Assembly: GCA_030041005.1 (NCBI GenBank)
Contig: JASHOR010000131.1
Location: 140,692-204,691 of the forward strand
Length of the DNA stretch: 64,000 bases
DNA from: Xanthobacteraceae bacterium
Lineage (GTDB): Bacteria; Pseudomonadota; Alphaproteobacteria; Rhizobiales; Xanthobacteraceae
Reading direction: 5' to 3'
Part shown: positions 35,575 through 44,266 of the stretch, in pieces
Numbering within the stretch: the stretch's first letter is position 1
How the letters are laid out: each line of letters begins with the position of its first letter
Program-made: the position numbers and the translations under genes
Notes under the pieces: generated by a model
Database searches by the model: none
Seen by the model: only the letters and a program-made list of their open reading frames with translations
What the model was told of the DNA's origin: nothing

Positions 35575-35745
35575 AAGGATTGGGGGGATTGAACCGTACG
35601 CTGAAACTCTGGCCCGGTTCGTCCGCACTCCGGGGGGCTGGGGGGCTGAGGAATCCGAAGTACGATCCGAACCGAGCCGTGAGGCAACGGTCTCTATTTC
35701 GCAGCTCAGCAGGGCATGTGCTGGGCTGAAATGGGGCCGCATTAT
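35548..35745 (-). ncRNA. candidate structured small RNA (uncertain strand)
   Basis: Read on the minus strand: a TTGACC box at 35780-35775 and GTTAAT at 35757-35752 are 17 nt apart, giving a start near 35745. Then come a stem at 35727-35703, an 11-bp stem pairing 35678-35668 with 35621-35611 (one G-U on this strand, a C-A mismatch on the other), and a terminator hairpin at 35574-35552 followed by six T. GCUG-GAAA near 35704-35695 could also pair with GUUUCAGC near 35608-35600, closing a long rod with an internal bubble. The stem at 35703-35727 pairs better on the plus strand, so strand is not settled. No known RNA family is recognised. Confidence 0.35.
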
Positions 35746-35948
35746 GATTCGATTAACGAAGCCGTGATTCCAGCGGTCAATATTGCCGCACCTCCTGTTG
35801 TTGCCGTTCCGTGCAGCGTCGCGTGCGGTACGGCACCGCTTGCCGATTGCGCATTTGCCGCTCTCGAGGCCCTTGCGGGAGTGCCTGTCTGGCGCAATCA
35901 TGAGCCCTCGCAGGACATTTGATGCTCCCATGACCAAGGAGGCGCCGT

Positions 35949-36353
35949 ATGGACATCGGCGAAATTGAACCGAGCGCGTCGCGGGGCCCCCATCGCGGGG
36001 AGCGCGATGGGGTTCCCCGGTGCGGGGCTGATTTGCGCGCGCCCGCCCCCGCAAGTGAAGTCACCTTCAGTCGGCGCGAGCTTGATCGCATCCTCAAACT
36101 CTACGGGCGCAAGGTCGCCGCCGGCGAATGGCGCGATTATGCAATCGATTTCCTCAAGGACCGCGCGGTATTTTCCGTCTTCCGCCATACCTGCGAGGTT
36201 CCCATCTACCGCATTGAAAAGAGTCCGCGGCTGGAGCGCCGCCAAGGCGCCTACAGCGTGATTTCCGCGACCGGCCATATCGTGCGCCGCAGCCGCGAGC
36301 TTGAGCGCGTTCTCGGCGCGCTCGATCAATCGATCAGACTGGTCGCAGGCTGA
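35949..36353 (+). CDS. DUF2794 protein
   Basis: A 134-residue protein. The C-terminal 95 residues match DUF2794, a small alphaproteobacterial family: VTFSRRELDRILKLYGRKV, GEWRDYAIDFLKDRAVFSVFR and EVPIYRIEKSPRLERRQGAY. The N-terminal 35 residues are Arg/Gly-rich and probably disordered. It has no signal peptide or membrane span. Function unknown. It is convergent with the acetyltransferase gene, four bases apart. Confidence 0.85.
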   Translation: MDIGEIEPSASRGPHRGERDGVPRCGADLRAPAPASEVTFSRRELDRILKLYGRKVAAGEWRDYAIDFLKDRAVFSVFRHTCEVPIYRIEKSPRLERRQGAYSVISATGHIVRRSRELERVLGALDQSIRLVAG

Positions 36354-36357
36354 ACGC

Positions 36358-36882
36358 TTAAGGAGCGGCGCTGTCGCCGACGCCCAGCGGGCGTTGCATC
36401 AGCACCGTGTCGAGCCAGCGGTCGTGCTTGAAGCCGACAGAGCGCAGCACGCCGACGCGCGTAAAGCCGGCTGTCGCGTGCACGGCGATCGAAGCAGTCT
36501 GTGCCGAGTCGCCGATCACGGCGATCATCTGCCGAAAGCCGCTCCCCTGCGCCGCCGCGATAAGATTCCTTAGCAATTGCGTGCCGATGCCGCGTCGGTG
36601 GAACTGCGCTGCGACATAGATCGAGTCCTCGACGCACCAGTCATAGGCTCGCCGACTGCGATAGGATCCGGCATAGGCGTAGCCGACCACCGCTCCGTCC
36701 AGTTCCGCGACGAGGTAGGGATACTGGCGGGCCAAAAGCGCTTCCAGGCGCCGCGCCATCTCCGCTTGATCCGGCGACTCGATCTCGAATGTTGCGGTCC
36801 CGTGCTCGACGGCGTCGGCGTAGATGCGCGTGATTGCGGGAATATCCCGATGCCCGACGGGACGAATGCCGAACGCGCTCAT
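36358..36882 (-). CDS. GNAT N-acetyltransferase (phosphinothricin-acetyltransferase-like)
   Basis: A 174-residue acetyl-CoA-dependent transferase. The N-terminal IRPVGHRDIPAITRIYADAVEHGTATFE and the AYDWCVEDSIYVAAQFHRRGIGTQLLRNLI segment, with the acetyl-CoA loop RRGIGTQ, are typical of the PAT/Pat-like group. VHATAGFTRVGVLRSVGFKHDRWLD closes the fold. These enzymes acetylate phosphinothricin or methionine derivatives; the natural substrate is not known and antibiotic resistance should not be assumed. Confidence 0.85.
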   Translation of the reverse strand: MSAFGIRPVGHRDIPAITRIYADAVEHGTATFEIESPDQAEMARRLEALLARQYPYLVAELDGAVVGYAYAGSYRSRRAYDWCVEDSIYVAAQFHRRGIGTQLLRNLIAAAQGSGFRQMIAVIGDSAQTASIAVHATAGFTRVGVLRSVGFKHDRWLDTVLMQRPLGVGDSAAP

Positions 36883-36942
36883 TGTTGCGGAACAAAAGAC
36901 GGCTTCGAGAAAAATGACGAAGACGAGATATCCGAAAGAAAG

Positions 36943-36969
36943 CGCCCCGGGACATCCTGTCCCGGGGCG
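36943..36969 (-). terminator. rho-independent terminator of the Bax-inhibitor gene
   Basis: A 12-base perfect stem, CGCCCCGGGACA (36943-36954) with TGTCCCGGGGCG (36958-36969), around a three-base loop. On the minus strand it is followed by a pyrimidine-rich CTTTCTTTC. It lies 26 bp after the Bax-inhibitor stop codon. Confidence 0.8.
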
Positions 36970-36994
36970 TCCAAGCAGACCCTGTTCGCGCCGT

Positions 36995-37750
36995 TCAGCG
37001 ACGGTTGCCCATGAAGCGCAGCAGGAACAGGAAGAGGTTGATGAAGTCGAGGTAGAGAGACAGCGCTCCCATCACCGCCTTGCGGCCGGCAACGGTCCCA
37101 TCATCCTGGGCGCTGTACATTTCCTTGATCCGCTGCGTGTCCCATGCCGTCAGTCCGGCGAAGATCAGCACGCCGATGGCCGAGATGACGAAGTTCAGGC
37201 CGGCGCTGGCGAAGAACATGTTGACCAGCATGGCCAGGATCAACCCGAACAGGCCCATGATCAGAAACGAGCCGATCGGCGAAAGATCGCGCTGCGTGGT
37301 GTAGCCGTAGAGGCTCAAAGCGCCGAACGAGGCGGCCGAGACGAAGAACGTCTGCGTGATCGAGGCGCCGGTGTAGGCGAGAAACACCGACGACAGCACC
37401 AATCCGAGCAAGCCGGCATAGGCCATGAACAGCATGAGCGCGGTGCTCGGCTGCAGCCGGTTGATCCGGAAGCTGATGAAGAACACCAGTCCAAGCGTGC
37501 CGAGCAAGAGGATGATGGTCAGCGGTCCGCTGTAGATCGCCTGTCCGAAGGCGGTCAGCCCCAACCGACCATCCGCGGTCTGCACGACGGCGGCCGAGAA
37601 TGTCAGCCAAGCGACGACGCCGGTCAGCGCCACGCCAGCCGCCATGTAATTATAGACGCGGATCATATAGGCGCGCAGACCCGCGTCGATCGCCACCTGG
37701 TCGGTCCGGTAACCGGACCGGGCGGTGAGATTCCGATCGAAGTCGGACAT
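36995..37750 (-). CDS. Bax inhibitor-1/YccA family membrane protein
   Basis: A 251-residue protein with seven hydrophobic segments, starting with VYNYMAAGVALTGVVAWLTF after a polar 30-residue N-terminus (containing SGYRTDQVAIDAGLRAYM). The family pattern AGLTAWDTQRIKEMY is close to the end, and LYLDFINLFLFLLRFMGNRR is the typical C-terminus. BI-1 proteins are pH-dependent ion (Ca2+) leak channels, and YccA restrains FtsH. Which role applies here is not known. Single-gene unit with its own terminator. Confidence 0.93.
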   Translation of the reverse strand: MSDFDRNLTARSGYRTDQVAIDAGLRAYMIRVYNYMAAGVALTGVVAWLTFSAAVVQTADGRLGLTAFGQAIYSGPLTIILLLGTLGLVFFISFRINRLQPSTALMLFMAYAGLLGLVLSSVFLAYTGASITQTFFVSAASFGALSLYGYTTQRDLSPIGSFLIMGLFGLILAMLVNMFFASAGLNFVISAIGVLIFAGLTAWDTQRIKEMYSAQDDGTVAGRKAVMGALSLYLDFINLFLFLLRFMGNRR

Positions 37751-37924
37751 GAGAATACCCCTGGGTTGGCCCGGCCCCTGGCCGGGCTTATGCGCCTGTC
37801 GGGCTTGAGCTCCGCCCAGGACGCGGACGGAATCTAATGCGAAAGACTCGACGGCGCCAGATGGCCGAAGGGCAAAATTGCCAGGGTTACGAACCCTTCA
37901 TGGGCCTGCCGGCAGCCGCGAGCC

Positions 37925-40489
37925 TTAAAGATTCCTTAACACCTCCGAGGGTTTGCGGCCGAGCGCGGCGAACGTACCGGCAATGCCGAAAACGAGTGTG
38001 ACGAAAAGCGCAGCCACGGCTGCGAGCGCGGCCTGCGCCGGCATGAAGACGAACGGAAAGCCCATCTCGCGGCTTGTGATGAGCCCCGCGGCAAGGCCGC
38101 CGATGGCGACGCCGAACAGCACCGCCGCCAAGCCGACCACGAGATATTCAAGCGTGTAGATGGCCAAAAGGCGGCGTCGCGTCGCGCCGAGCGTCTTGAG
38201 CACCACGGCATCGTAGATGCGCGAGCGCTGGCCTGCGGCAAGTCCTCCGCCCAGTACCAGTGCTGCGGCAATGAACGTCAGGGAAGTTGCGCCGCGCACG
38301 GCCAGGATCAGAGTGCTCACGATCGCATCGAGCTGATCCAGCGCCTCCTTGACGTTGACCGCGGTTACCGTCGGAAAGGCGTCGGCGAGCGCCTTGACCA
38401 GGGCCGCTTCCTCCGCCGGCGTGCCGCCGTCCGCAAACGTCAGCGTCGCAATGTCGGCATGCGGCGCTCCCGCGAACGTGCCGGGCGAGAACACGAGGAC
38501 GAAATTGATGCCGAGGTTTTCCCAATCGACCGCACGCAGATTGGCAATCCGCGCGGTGACGTTCCTGCCGAGCACATTGACCGTGATGGTCTCCCCGACC
38601 TTGAGGTCGAGATCGTGTGCCGACTGGCTCTCCAACGAGACCAGCGGTTCGCCGGCGTAATCGCCGTTCCACCATCGCCCGGCGACGACGCGCGAGCCGG
38701 CAGGTACAGTGGCCGTGTAGGTGATGCCGCGGTCACCGCGCAACACCCAGCGTGAACGCGCCGCGGGTTTGAGCGCATCCGCCTTGATGCCGTTGGCGGA
38801 CACGATACGGCCGCGCAGCATCGGCACGCGCTCAAGGCGGGAGCCTGGCGCGTGCGCCTGCACGAAGCCGTCGAAATGCGCTGCGTCGGCAGCCGGAATA
38901 TCGAGAAAGAAAAACGACGGCGCCTTGGCCGGCAAGGCCACGGTGAACTCGCGGTGCAGGTTGCCGTCGATCTCGATGACGGTCGTGAGCAAGGCGAGGC
39001 ACAGTCCGAACGATACCATCACACTCGGCGTGAGTGCTCCCGGCCGCTGCACGTTGGCGGTGGCAAGCCGCAAGGTGGCCGAGCGCCAATGCGGCAGGCG
39101 GCGTGCAAGCGCCATGAGACCGAATGCCCCCAACCGCAACATGACGAGAATGCCCGCCGCCGAAGCGATGAAAATTGCCGCGATGCGGTGTTGGGAAGCG
39201 GTCGTGACCGCAAGGGCGGCCAGCGTCACGGCAGTGAGCGCCGTCGCAATCGCATAAATCGGCTGCGGCCGGGATCGTTCCGGAGCGACCTGATCCCGCA
39301 GCAGCATGGCGACGGTAATATTGTGGGCGCGTCCCAACGGCCAGAACGCGAAGGCGAGCGCGGTCAACAGTCCGTAGGCGACCGCCAGCGCCAGCACCGG
39401 CGGGTACAGTTCAGGCGTCACGGGAAATGGAATGACCGCTCCGAACAGGCGCGAGACTGCAAACGGCAGTGTCGCGCCGAGCGCCGCGCCGATGATGGCG
39501 GCAAACGCCGTTATCAGCAGGATCTCGCTGCAATAGACGGCGAATATGCACCCGGCCGTGGCGCCAAGCGCCTTCATCGTGGCGATGGCCTCGCGCTTTC
39601 GACCAAGCAATGCAGCGACTGCGTTGGCGACGCCAACGCCGCCGACAAGAAGCGTGGTCAATGCGACCAGCGTCAGGAATTCCGTGAAGCGCTCGATATT
39701 GCGCTCAAGCCACGGTGAGGCGTTGTCGCGGGTACGGATTTGCCATCCGGCGTCGGGAAAGGCCGTTTGCGCCTCTTTGTCGAGCGATTTCACCCCGGCG
39801 GCGTTCGCGGCCGCCGCCGGCAGACGCAACCGGTACTGCCAACGGACCAGGCTGCCGGGTTGGACAAGACCTGTCGCGCGCAGAGCCGCCCGGCTGATGA
39901 GCACGCGCGGGCCAAAGCCGATGCCGCTCGACAGCTTGTCCGGCTCCTTGATCAACGCTGCGCGCAATTCGATGGTGGCGTTGCCAATGGTGATTCTGTC
40001 GCCAAGCCTGCGATTGATCCGTGCCAGCAACGCCGGATCGACTGCGGCACCGAACGCGCCGTCTTTGCGGGCCAGGACCACAGGCAACGGGATGGCGGGT
40101 TGGGTGACGACCGTGCCGAACAGCGGATAGGATCCGTCCACCGCCTTGACCTCGACCAGAGTCGTTGTTCCATCTGCATCTCTCGCCATCGCCCGCATTG
40201 TCGCCACGGCCGAGATGGTGCCGTGAGCGTCGAGAAACGCCCGCTCGGGCGCGTTTGCCTGCCGTTGCACCAGCGAAAATGCCAGGTCGCCGCCGAGGAT
40301 CGCTTGGCCGGCGGCGGCGACGCCGTCGGTCAGACTGGCCGCGACCGAACCGACGCCGGCAACGGCCATCACGCCGAGCGCAATACAGGCGGTGAAAACG
40401 CCAAAGCCGCGCAATCCTCCGCGCAGGTCGCGCCAGGCAAAGCGCAGCGGAACAAGCCATGTCGCTTTGACGGCGGCGGCCGGATTCAT
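37925..40489 (-). CDS. large FtsX-domain ABC transporter permease (YbbP-like)
   Basis: An 854-residue permease with the two-FtsX-domain layout: one span near residue 30 (FGVFTACIALGVMAVAGVGS), a MacB-type periplasmic domain, an FtsX block around 270-400 (FLTLVALTTLLVGGVGVANAVAALLGRKREAIATMKALGA in parts), central spans, a second periplasmic domain and a final FtsX block with LKTLGATRRRLLAIYTLEYLVVGL. YbbA-YbbP-type systems export or extract lipophilic molecules and are linked to TesA-type esterases, as here. Its ATG overlaps the stop of the membrane-protein gene before it (ATGA). Confidence 0.9.
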   Translation of the reverse strand: MNPAAAVKATWLVPLRFAWRDLRGGLRGFGVFTACIALGVMAVAGVGSVAASLTDGVAAAGQAILGGDLAFSLVQRQANAPERAFLDAHGTISAVATMRAMARDADGTTTLVEVKAVDGSYPLFGTVVTQPAIPLPVVLARKDGAFGAAVDPALLARINRRLGDRITIGNATIELRAALIKEPDKLSSGIGFGPRVLISRAALRATGLVQPGSLVRWQYRLRLPAAAANAAGVKSLDKEAQTAFPDAGWQIRTRDNASPWLERNIERFTEFLTLVALTTLLVGGVGVANAVAALLGRKREAIATMKALGATAGCIFAVYCSEILLITAFAAIIGAALGATLPFAVSRLFGAVIPFPVTPELYPPVLALAVAYGLLTALAFAFWPLGRAHNITVAMLLRDQVAPERSRPQPIYAIATALTAVTLAALAVTTASQHRIAAIFIASAAGILVMLRLGAFGLMALARRLPHWRSATLRLATANVQRPGALTPSVMVSFGLCLALLTTVIEIDGNLHREFTVALPAKAPSFFFLDIPAADAAHFDGFVQAHAPGSRLERVPMLRGRIVSANGIKADALKPAARSRWVLRGDRGITYTATVPAGSRVVAGRWWNGDYAGEPLVSLESQSAHDLDLKVGETITVNVLGRNVTARIANLRAVDWENLGINFVLVFSPGTFAGAPHADIATLTFADGGTPAEEAALVKALADAFPTVTAVNVKEALDQLDAIVSTLILAVRGATSLTFIAAALVLGGGLAAGQRSRIYDAVVLKTLGATRRRLLAIYTLEYLVVGLAAVLFGVAIGGLAAGLITSREMGFPFVFMPAQAALAAVAALFVTLVFGIAGTFAALGRKPSEVLRNL

Positions 40490-41130
40490 CGCGCTTTAGC
40501 GGCCGTTTTCGGAGCCAGGCGGCTCAGCAGCATATGCGTGGGCGCGAACACCAACAGCGGCAATGCGATCATCAGTCCGGCAAACCAGACGGAGGCTGAC
40601 ACCCAGGTCTGCGCCGCGTTATCGCTCGGTCCCCAGACGTAATTGATATTGACCGGAGTCAGTCCCGCATCCGGCGATGGCGGCGGCATCAGGAAATAGC
40701 AGACCGGCAACAGCACCCAAAAGAGCGCGGTCCAGCACCAAATGGCGCGGCGATCGTATCCAACCTTCGCGACCAGATAGATCAGTAGAAACGGCAGCCA
40801 GGCATGATAGAGCGAAAGCAGGCGAAGAAACAACGAATGGCTCGCATCGAACATGTAGTCGGTGACGCCGGTCAACGAGACGCCCGCGAGATTGGCGAGA
40901 AGATCGACCACCCAGGCCATTTGCGGCACCAGGATACCGACGCAAGACATTGAGATCAGCAGGCTGTTTTCGGGCCAGATGCCGATCAACGTCAAAATCA
41001 GCGCGACGTCGCAAATGTAGAGAAAATTGGTCGGCCCGTAATAATGCAGATAGATCGGAACGAGCAGCGCCATGTAGGCGGAATAGCCGATCTTGACGAG
41101 CAACGGCACGCGTGATGCGAGTTTCGTCAT
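40486..41130 (-). CDS. polytopic membrane protein of unknown function in the YbbA/YbbP operon
   Basis: A 214-residue protein with about six spans (IGYSAYMALLVPIYLHYY, CDVALILTLIGIWPENSLLI, LPFLLIYLVAKVGY, AIWCWTALFWVLLPVCYFLM, and SASVWFAGLMIALPLLVF). Polar residues within spans include the LYHAWLPF and YYGPTNFLY segments. I recognise no named family beyond generic membrane proteins of this sort. It lies between the ABC ATPase and FtsX permease genes with a four-base overlap to the latter, so it is likely expressed with them. ATG 41130 is used; the longer in-frame start would run back into the ATPase gene. Confidence 0.75.
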   Translation of the reverse strand: MTKLASRVPLLVKIGYSAYMALLVPIYLHYYGPTNFLYICDVALILTLIGIWPENSLLISMSCVGILVPQMAWVVDLLANLAGVSLTGVTDYMFDASHSLFLRLLSLYHAWLPFLLIYLVAKVGYDRRAIWCWTALFWVLLPVCYFLMPPPSPDAGLTPVNINYVWGPSDNAAQTWVSASVWFAGLMIALPLLVFAPTHMLLSRLAPKTAAKAR

Positions 41131-41185
41131 TATCGATCCAGAATTTCGGCGTCCCGGACTGGGCGCCGGGCGCGCCAATCGAGCC

Positions 41186-41905
41186 TCAGGCGCCTGCAGG
41201 CGAAAGCACGGAATGGACCAGCCGTCCAGAATGCATGTGCAGAACGCAATCACACCGTGCGGCGAGAGCGCCATCGTGGGTCACCAGCACCAGTGTGCTC
41301 CCACGCTCGCGATGGCCGCGGAATAAAAGTTCGATCACCTCGCGTCCGGTCGACTCGTCGAGGTTCCCGGTCGGCTCGTCGGCGACGATGATCGCGGGAT
41401 TTGCAGCCAGCGCCCGCGCCAGCGCCACCCGCTGCTGCTCGCCGCCGGACAGTTCGGCCGGGTAATGGTGCAGTCGCTGCATCAGTCCAACGGCGGCAAG
41501 CTCGCGTTCCGCACGCATGAGTGCCTTGGGCTCGCCAACCAGTTCGAGGGGGACGGCGACATTCTCGATTGCCGTCATCGTCGGGATCAGATGAAAACCC
41601 TGAAAGACGATCCCTATATGGCCGCCGCGGAAGCGGGCGAGTCCATTCTCGTCCAGAGTGCCCAAATCATGCCCGGCGATGACGACTGATCCCGAGTCGG
41701 GGCGTTCCAGCCCGGTCATGACCATCAGCAGCGTTGACTTGCCGGAGCCGGAGGGCCCGAGCAGCGCCACGGCCTTACCGCGGCCAATATGCAGGTCGAT
41801 GTCCCGCAAGATATGAATACGCGCCGCACCGCGGCCGAGCGAGAGGTTGACGCCGGTCAATGCGACCGCCTCGCCGTCAGGGGAAAGCTCCAAAATGTCG
41901 TTCAT
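41186..41905 (-). CDS. ABC transporter ATP-binding protein (YbbA/LolD-like)
   Basis: A 239-residue ATPase. Walker A is GPSGSGKSTLLMV, the Q-loop IVFQGFHLIPTMTAIENV, the signature LSGGEQQRVALARAL, Walker B IIVADEPTGNLDE and the H-loop LVLVTHDGALAARC. These are the marks of the LolD/MacB/YbbA group, which pairs with FtsX-type permeases. It is the first gene of an operon with the membrane protein and the large permease. ATG 41905 is preferred over a TTG 12 bases upstream. Confidence 0.92.
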   Translation of the reverse strand: MNDILELSPDGEAVALTGVNLSLGRGAARIHILRDIDLHIGRGKAVALLGPSGSGKSTLLMVMTGLERPDSGSVVIAGHDLGTLDENGLARFRGGHIGIVFQGFHLIPTMTAIENVAVPLELVGEPKALMRAERELAAVGLMQRLHHYPAELSGGEQQRVALARALAANPAIIVADEPTGNLDESTGREVIELLFRGHRERGSTLVLVTHDGALAARCDCVLHMHSGRLVHSVLSPAGA

Positions 41906-42617
41906 GCGTTTGCGCAACCCGAAGACCCGGTGCTCGACCCGCCGCGTACCATATGCGTCGCGTCGCGTCGTGGTTCAATTTGTCATGGCAGCGACATGCG
42001 TCACGATCATCCTCGCCGCAATGCCATCGGTCGCAAAGGCCAAGCCGCCGCTCAAGATCGTTGCGCTTGGCGATTCGCTGACTGCCGGTTTTGGCCTGCC
42101 CGAGAAGGACGGATTCGTCGCTCGGTTGCAGGCTGCACTGTTGGCCAAAGGCATTGCTGCGGACGTCGTCAATGCCGGAGTCTCAGGCGATACGGCCTCG
42201 GATGGCTTGGCACGTGTCGATTGGTCGGTGCCGCTGGGGACCGATGCGGTCATCCTCGAGCTTGGCGCCAACGACATGCTGCGCGGCATCAAGCCCGAGA
42301 TTACGCGCACTGCGCTCGACGCCATCCTGCGTCGATTGGCCGAACGCCGCATCCCGGTGCTCCTGTGCGGCATGCGCGCGGCGCCGAACCTTGGCGACCA
42401 GTACGATCAGAAATTCGAGAGCATCTACCCCGATCTCGCGGCCAAATACGGCGCGCTGTTCTATCCGTTCTTCCTCGACGGCGCAGCCGCGGATCCGGCG
42501 TTGACGCAAGCCGACGGCATGCACCCCAACGCCGTCGGCGTGGGCGTGATTGTCGGGCGCATTTTGCCCATGGTCGAGCAACTCATCGCGCGTGTGCGGG
42601 CACAGCGGCCATCGTGA
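41904..42617 (+). CDS. SGNH-hydrolase arylesterase (TesA-like)
   Basis: A 237-residue exported esterase/lysophospholipase. The four SGNH blocks are present: Ser in IVALGDSLTAGFG, Gly in NAGVSGDTASDG, Asn in ELGANDMLRG and the Asp/His pair in DGMHPNAVG. The signal peptide hydrophobic core is VMAATCVTIILAAMPSVAKA. Start choice is open: ATG 41904 gives a basic n-region but overlaps the start codon of the divergent ATPase (CATG), while GTG 41970 or ATG 41985 would leave about 65-80 bp for promoters. It sits divergent from the YbbA/YbbP-like genes, as tesA does in E. coli. Confidence 0.88.
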   Translation: MRLRNPKTRCSTRRVPYASRRVVVQFVMAATCVTIILAAMPSVAKAKPPLKIVALGDSLTAGFGLPEKDGFVARLQAALLAKGIAADVVNAGVSGDTASDGLARVDWSVPLGTDAVILELGANDMLRGIKPEITRTALDAILRRLAERRIPVLLCGMRAAPNLGDQYDQKFESIYPDLAAKYGALFYPFFLDGAAADPALTQADGMHPNAVGVGVIVGRILPMVEQLIARVRAQRPS

Positions 42618-42701
42618 CGCTTGCATGCGTAGCGTGATCCCCGCATTCTGCAAGAGCGGACGAATCGTCGAACGGAGCTGCGGGTCGGCAGTTGGATAGT
42701 C

Positions 42702-43256
42702 ATGCCCCGTCTGTTCATCGGCCTTGAGATCCCTGCCTCCGTTGCCCAGTCGCTTGCCATGATGCGCGGCGGGTTGCCGGGCGCGCGTTGGATCGATCCC
42801 GAGAATTATCATTTGACGCTGCGCTTCATCGGCGACATCGACGCTGCGCTGGCCCGAGAGATCGCCGCCATCCTGGACCGCGTGCAGCGCGGGGCGTTCG
42901 AATTGCGCTTTGACGGTCTCTCCTCGTTTGGCGGGCGCAAGCCGCGGGCCGTGGTCGCCGCGGCCGTGCCGGTCGCGCCGCTGATGGAATTGCAGGCGGA
43001 GCAGGAGCGCCTCCTGCAGCGGCTTGGGCTCGAACCGGACGGCCGCAAATTCACCCCGCACGTGACCCTCGCGCGGCTTCGCGATTCATCGAGCCGTCAA
43101 GTCGCGGATTATCTCACCGCCCGCGGACATTATCGCTCCGGCTCGTTCCAGGTCTCTCGCTTCGTGCTGTTTTCATCCCGCACCTCAGTCGGCGGCGGCC
43201 CCTACGTGGTGGAGGCGGACTATCCGCTGACCGAGCCTGAGCTGAGAAGGGCGTAG
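42702..43256 (+). CDS. thpR: RNA 2',3'-cyclic phosphodiesterase (ThpR/LigT)
   Basis: A 184-residue 2H phosphoesterase. The two HxTx motifs are HLTL in NYHLTLRFIGDI and HVTL in FTPHVTLARLRD, and the N-terminus RLFIGLEIP is typical. It opens 2',3'-cyclic phosphates to 2'-phosphates and can ligate tRNA halves in vitro. It follows the esterase gene by 84 bp on the same strand. Confidence 0.93.
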   Translation: MPRLFIGLEIPASVAQSLAMMRGGLPGARWIDPENYHLTLRFIGDIDAALAREIAAILDRVQRGAFELRFDGLSSFGGRKPRAVVAAAVPVAPLMELQAEQERLLQRLGLEPDGRKFTPHVTLARLRDSSSRQVADYLTARGHYRSGSFQVSRFVLFSSRTSVGGGPYVVEADYPLTEPELRRA

Positions 43257-43353
43257 AATTGTCTTGTTCTCGTGCGGGCGCGATCCGCGGGCCGCGACGA
43301 AGTGCGGCAGCCGCGCTGCCTGCCCGTTCCACGTGCAAAGGCCAAGAGCGGCC

Positions 43354-43926
43354 TCACGCCCGCAACATGCGCGATTGCAAATCGAGCATCGCCGTGGCGA
43401 AGTCGTGACCATCGGTCAACAACTCGCGCATCAACGACAGCGGCGTCGGTCGCGAGGACTCGACTGCGCCAACGACGCTGCCGAAGTCGAACGACAGCTC
43501 GGCGTCGAACTTCCGCGCCAGTTGCCGCATGCGATGGTTCTCGGCGAGACAGGCCATGTGCAACAGCCGGAAGCCGCGGTTGCGCGCGGCGAGCAGCGTG
43601 CGCGCGAGCAACGCGGCGCCCACGCCCTGGCCTTGCCAGGGCTTCTCGACGCTGAGCGCCGCCTCGGCTTGCCGCGGCAGGTGCAGGTCCAGCGGCCGCA
43701 ATTCGGCCGCTCCGCGCAACTGGCCGCCGATGAAGCAGCCGTGCACCACGGCGTCGAGCGCAGCGCACGACTCGGCGTGTCTGCGCACGAACTCGTCGGA
43801 TACGCCGCCGCTGAACCGGCTGCACCGGCTCTGCGTATCGAGCCGCAATAAATGATCGCGATATTTCTCGGTCTCGCCGATCCACAATTTGCGGATCACG
43901 GCACCTTCGGGAAGAACTTCCTGCAT
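43354..43926 (-). CDS. GNAT family N-acetyltransferase
   Basis: A 190-residue acetyltransferase. The acetyl-CoA-binding motif is KPWQGQGVGAALLARTLLAARNRG, and the strand-helix LHMACLAENHRMRQLARKFDAEL completes the GNAT core. The N-terminus YRDHLLRLDTQSRCSRFSGGVSDEFV resembles GNAT domains found in protein lysine acetyltransferase-like proteins. Substrate unknown. It is convergent with thpR and divergent from the intergenic region before zapE. Confidence 0.83.
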   Translation of the reverse strand: MQEVLPEGAVIRKLWIGETEKYRDHLLRLDTQSRCSRFSGGVSDEFVRRHAESCAALDAVVHGCFIGGQLRGAAELRPLDLHLPRQAEAALSVEKPWQGQGVGAALLARTLLAARNRGFRLLHMACLAENHRMRQLARKFDAELSFDFGSVVGAVESSRPTPLSLMRELLTDGHDFATAMLDLQSRMLRA

Positions 43927-44101
43927 TGCGCGGGCCTCCTGACAGTTTCAGTTTGTCGGTGAAGACCCTCCATCTCAGGCTTCCTCCATGAAACAGCACT
44001 GCACAAAGGATGTGCGTCGAATCAAATCACCATGTCGGGTATCGGCGAACTATGGCAAGGTGAAGTATCGGGCGGAATGCGAGCATTTCCCCATTTGCAT
44101 G

Positions 44102-44176
44102 GGTCGCAAATTTCGGCGCTTATCTGACGGCAACAGCTTGCAATGCGTTCTGCAAGGCTACTATGTGTTTGCGACC
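44102..44176. repeat. nested inverted repeat upstream of zapE
   Basis: GGTCGCAAA (44102-44110) and TTTGCGACC (44168-44176) are perfect complements. Inside, AGCTTGCA (44135-44142) pairs with TGCAAGGCT (44151-44159) with one bulged G. An RNA of either strand could fold into a stem with an inner hairpin. Confidence 0.5.
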
Positions 44177-44266
44177 TTTCACCCGCGATCGCGAACTATG
44201 GCGGCACGGTCCACGCTGATGTGTCCGGTGGGATTGAGTGGGATCGTGTCCTCATTGTCTTGTTGC

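Larger units (their letters stand above)
35470..35948. other. intergenic region with dyads, no protein gene seen
   Basis: This 479-bp gap between the DUF1223 and DUF2794 genes has no convincing open frame. It starts with a short tandem repeat (ACAACGGGG twice, near 35478-35496) and then holds three hairpins between 35552 and 35727, described as a candidate RNA. The rest (about 35790-35948) shows no feature I can name; promoter elements for the DUF2794 gene probably lie there. Confidence 0.5.

Noticed and set aside
35590..35606. tRNA T-loop-like GGTTCAATCC on the minus strand
   Set aside because: The flanking bases cannot form a T-stem and no acceptor stem or anticodon arm is present.
36358..36882. 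Antibiotic (phosphinothricin) resistance gene
   Set aside because: It is only a PAT-like GNAT protein in a core context; similarity does not establish resistance.
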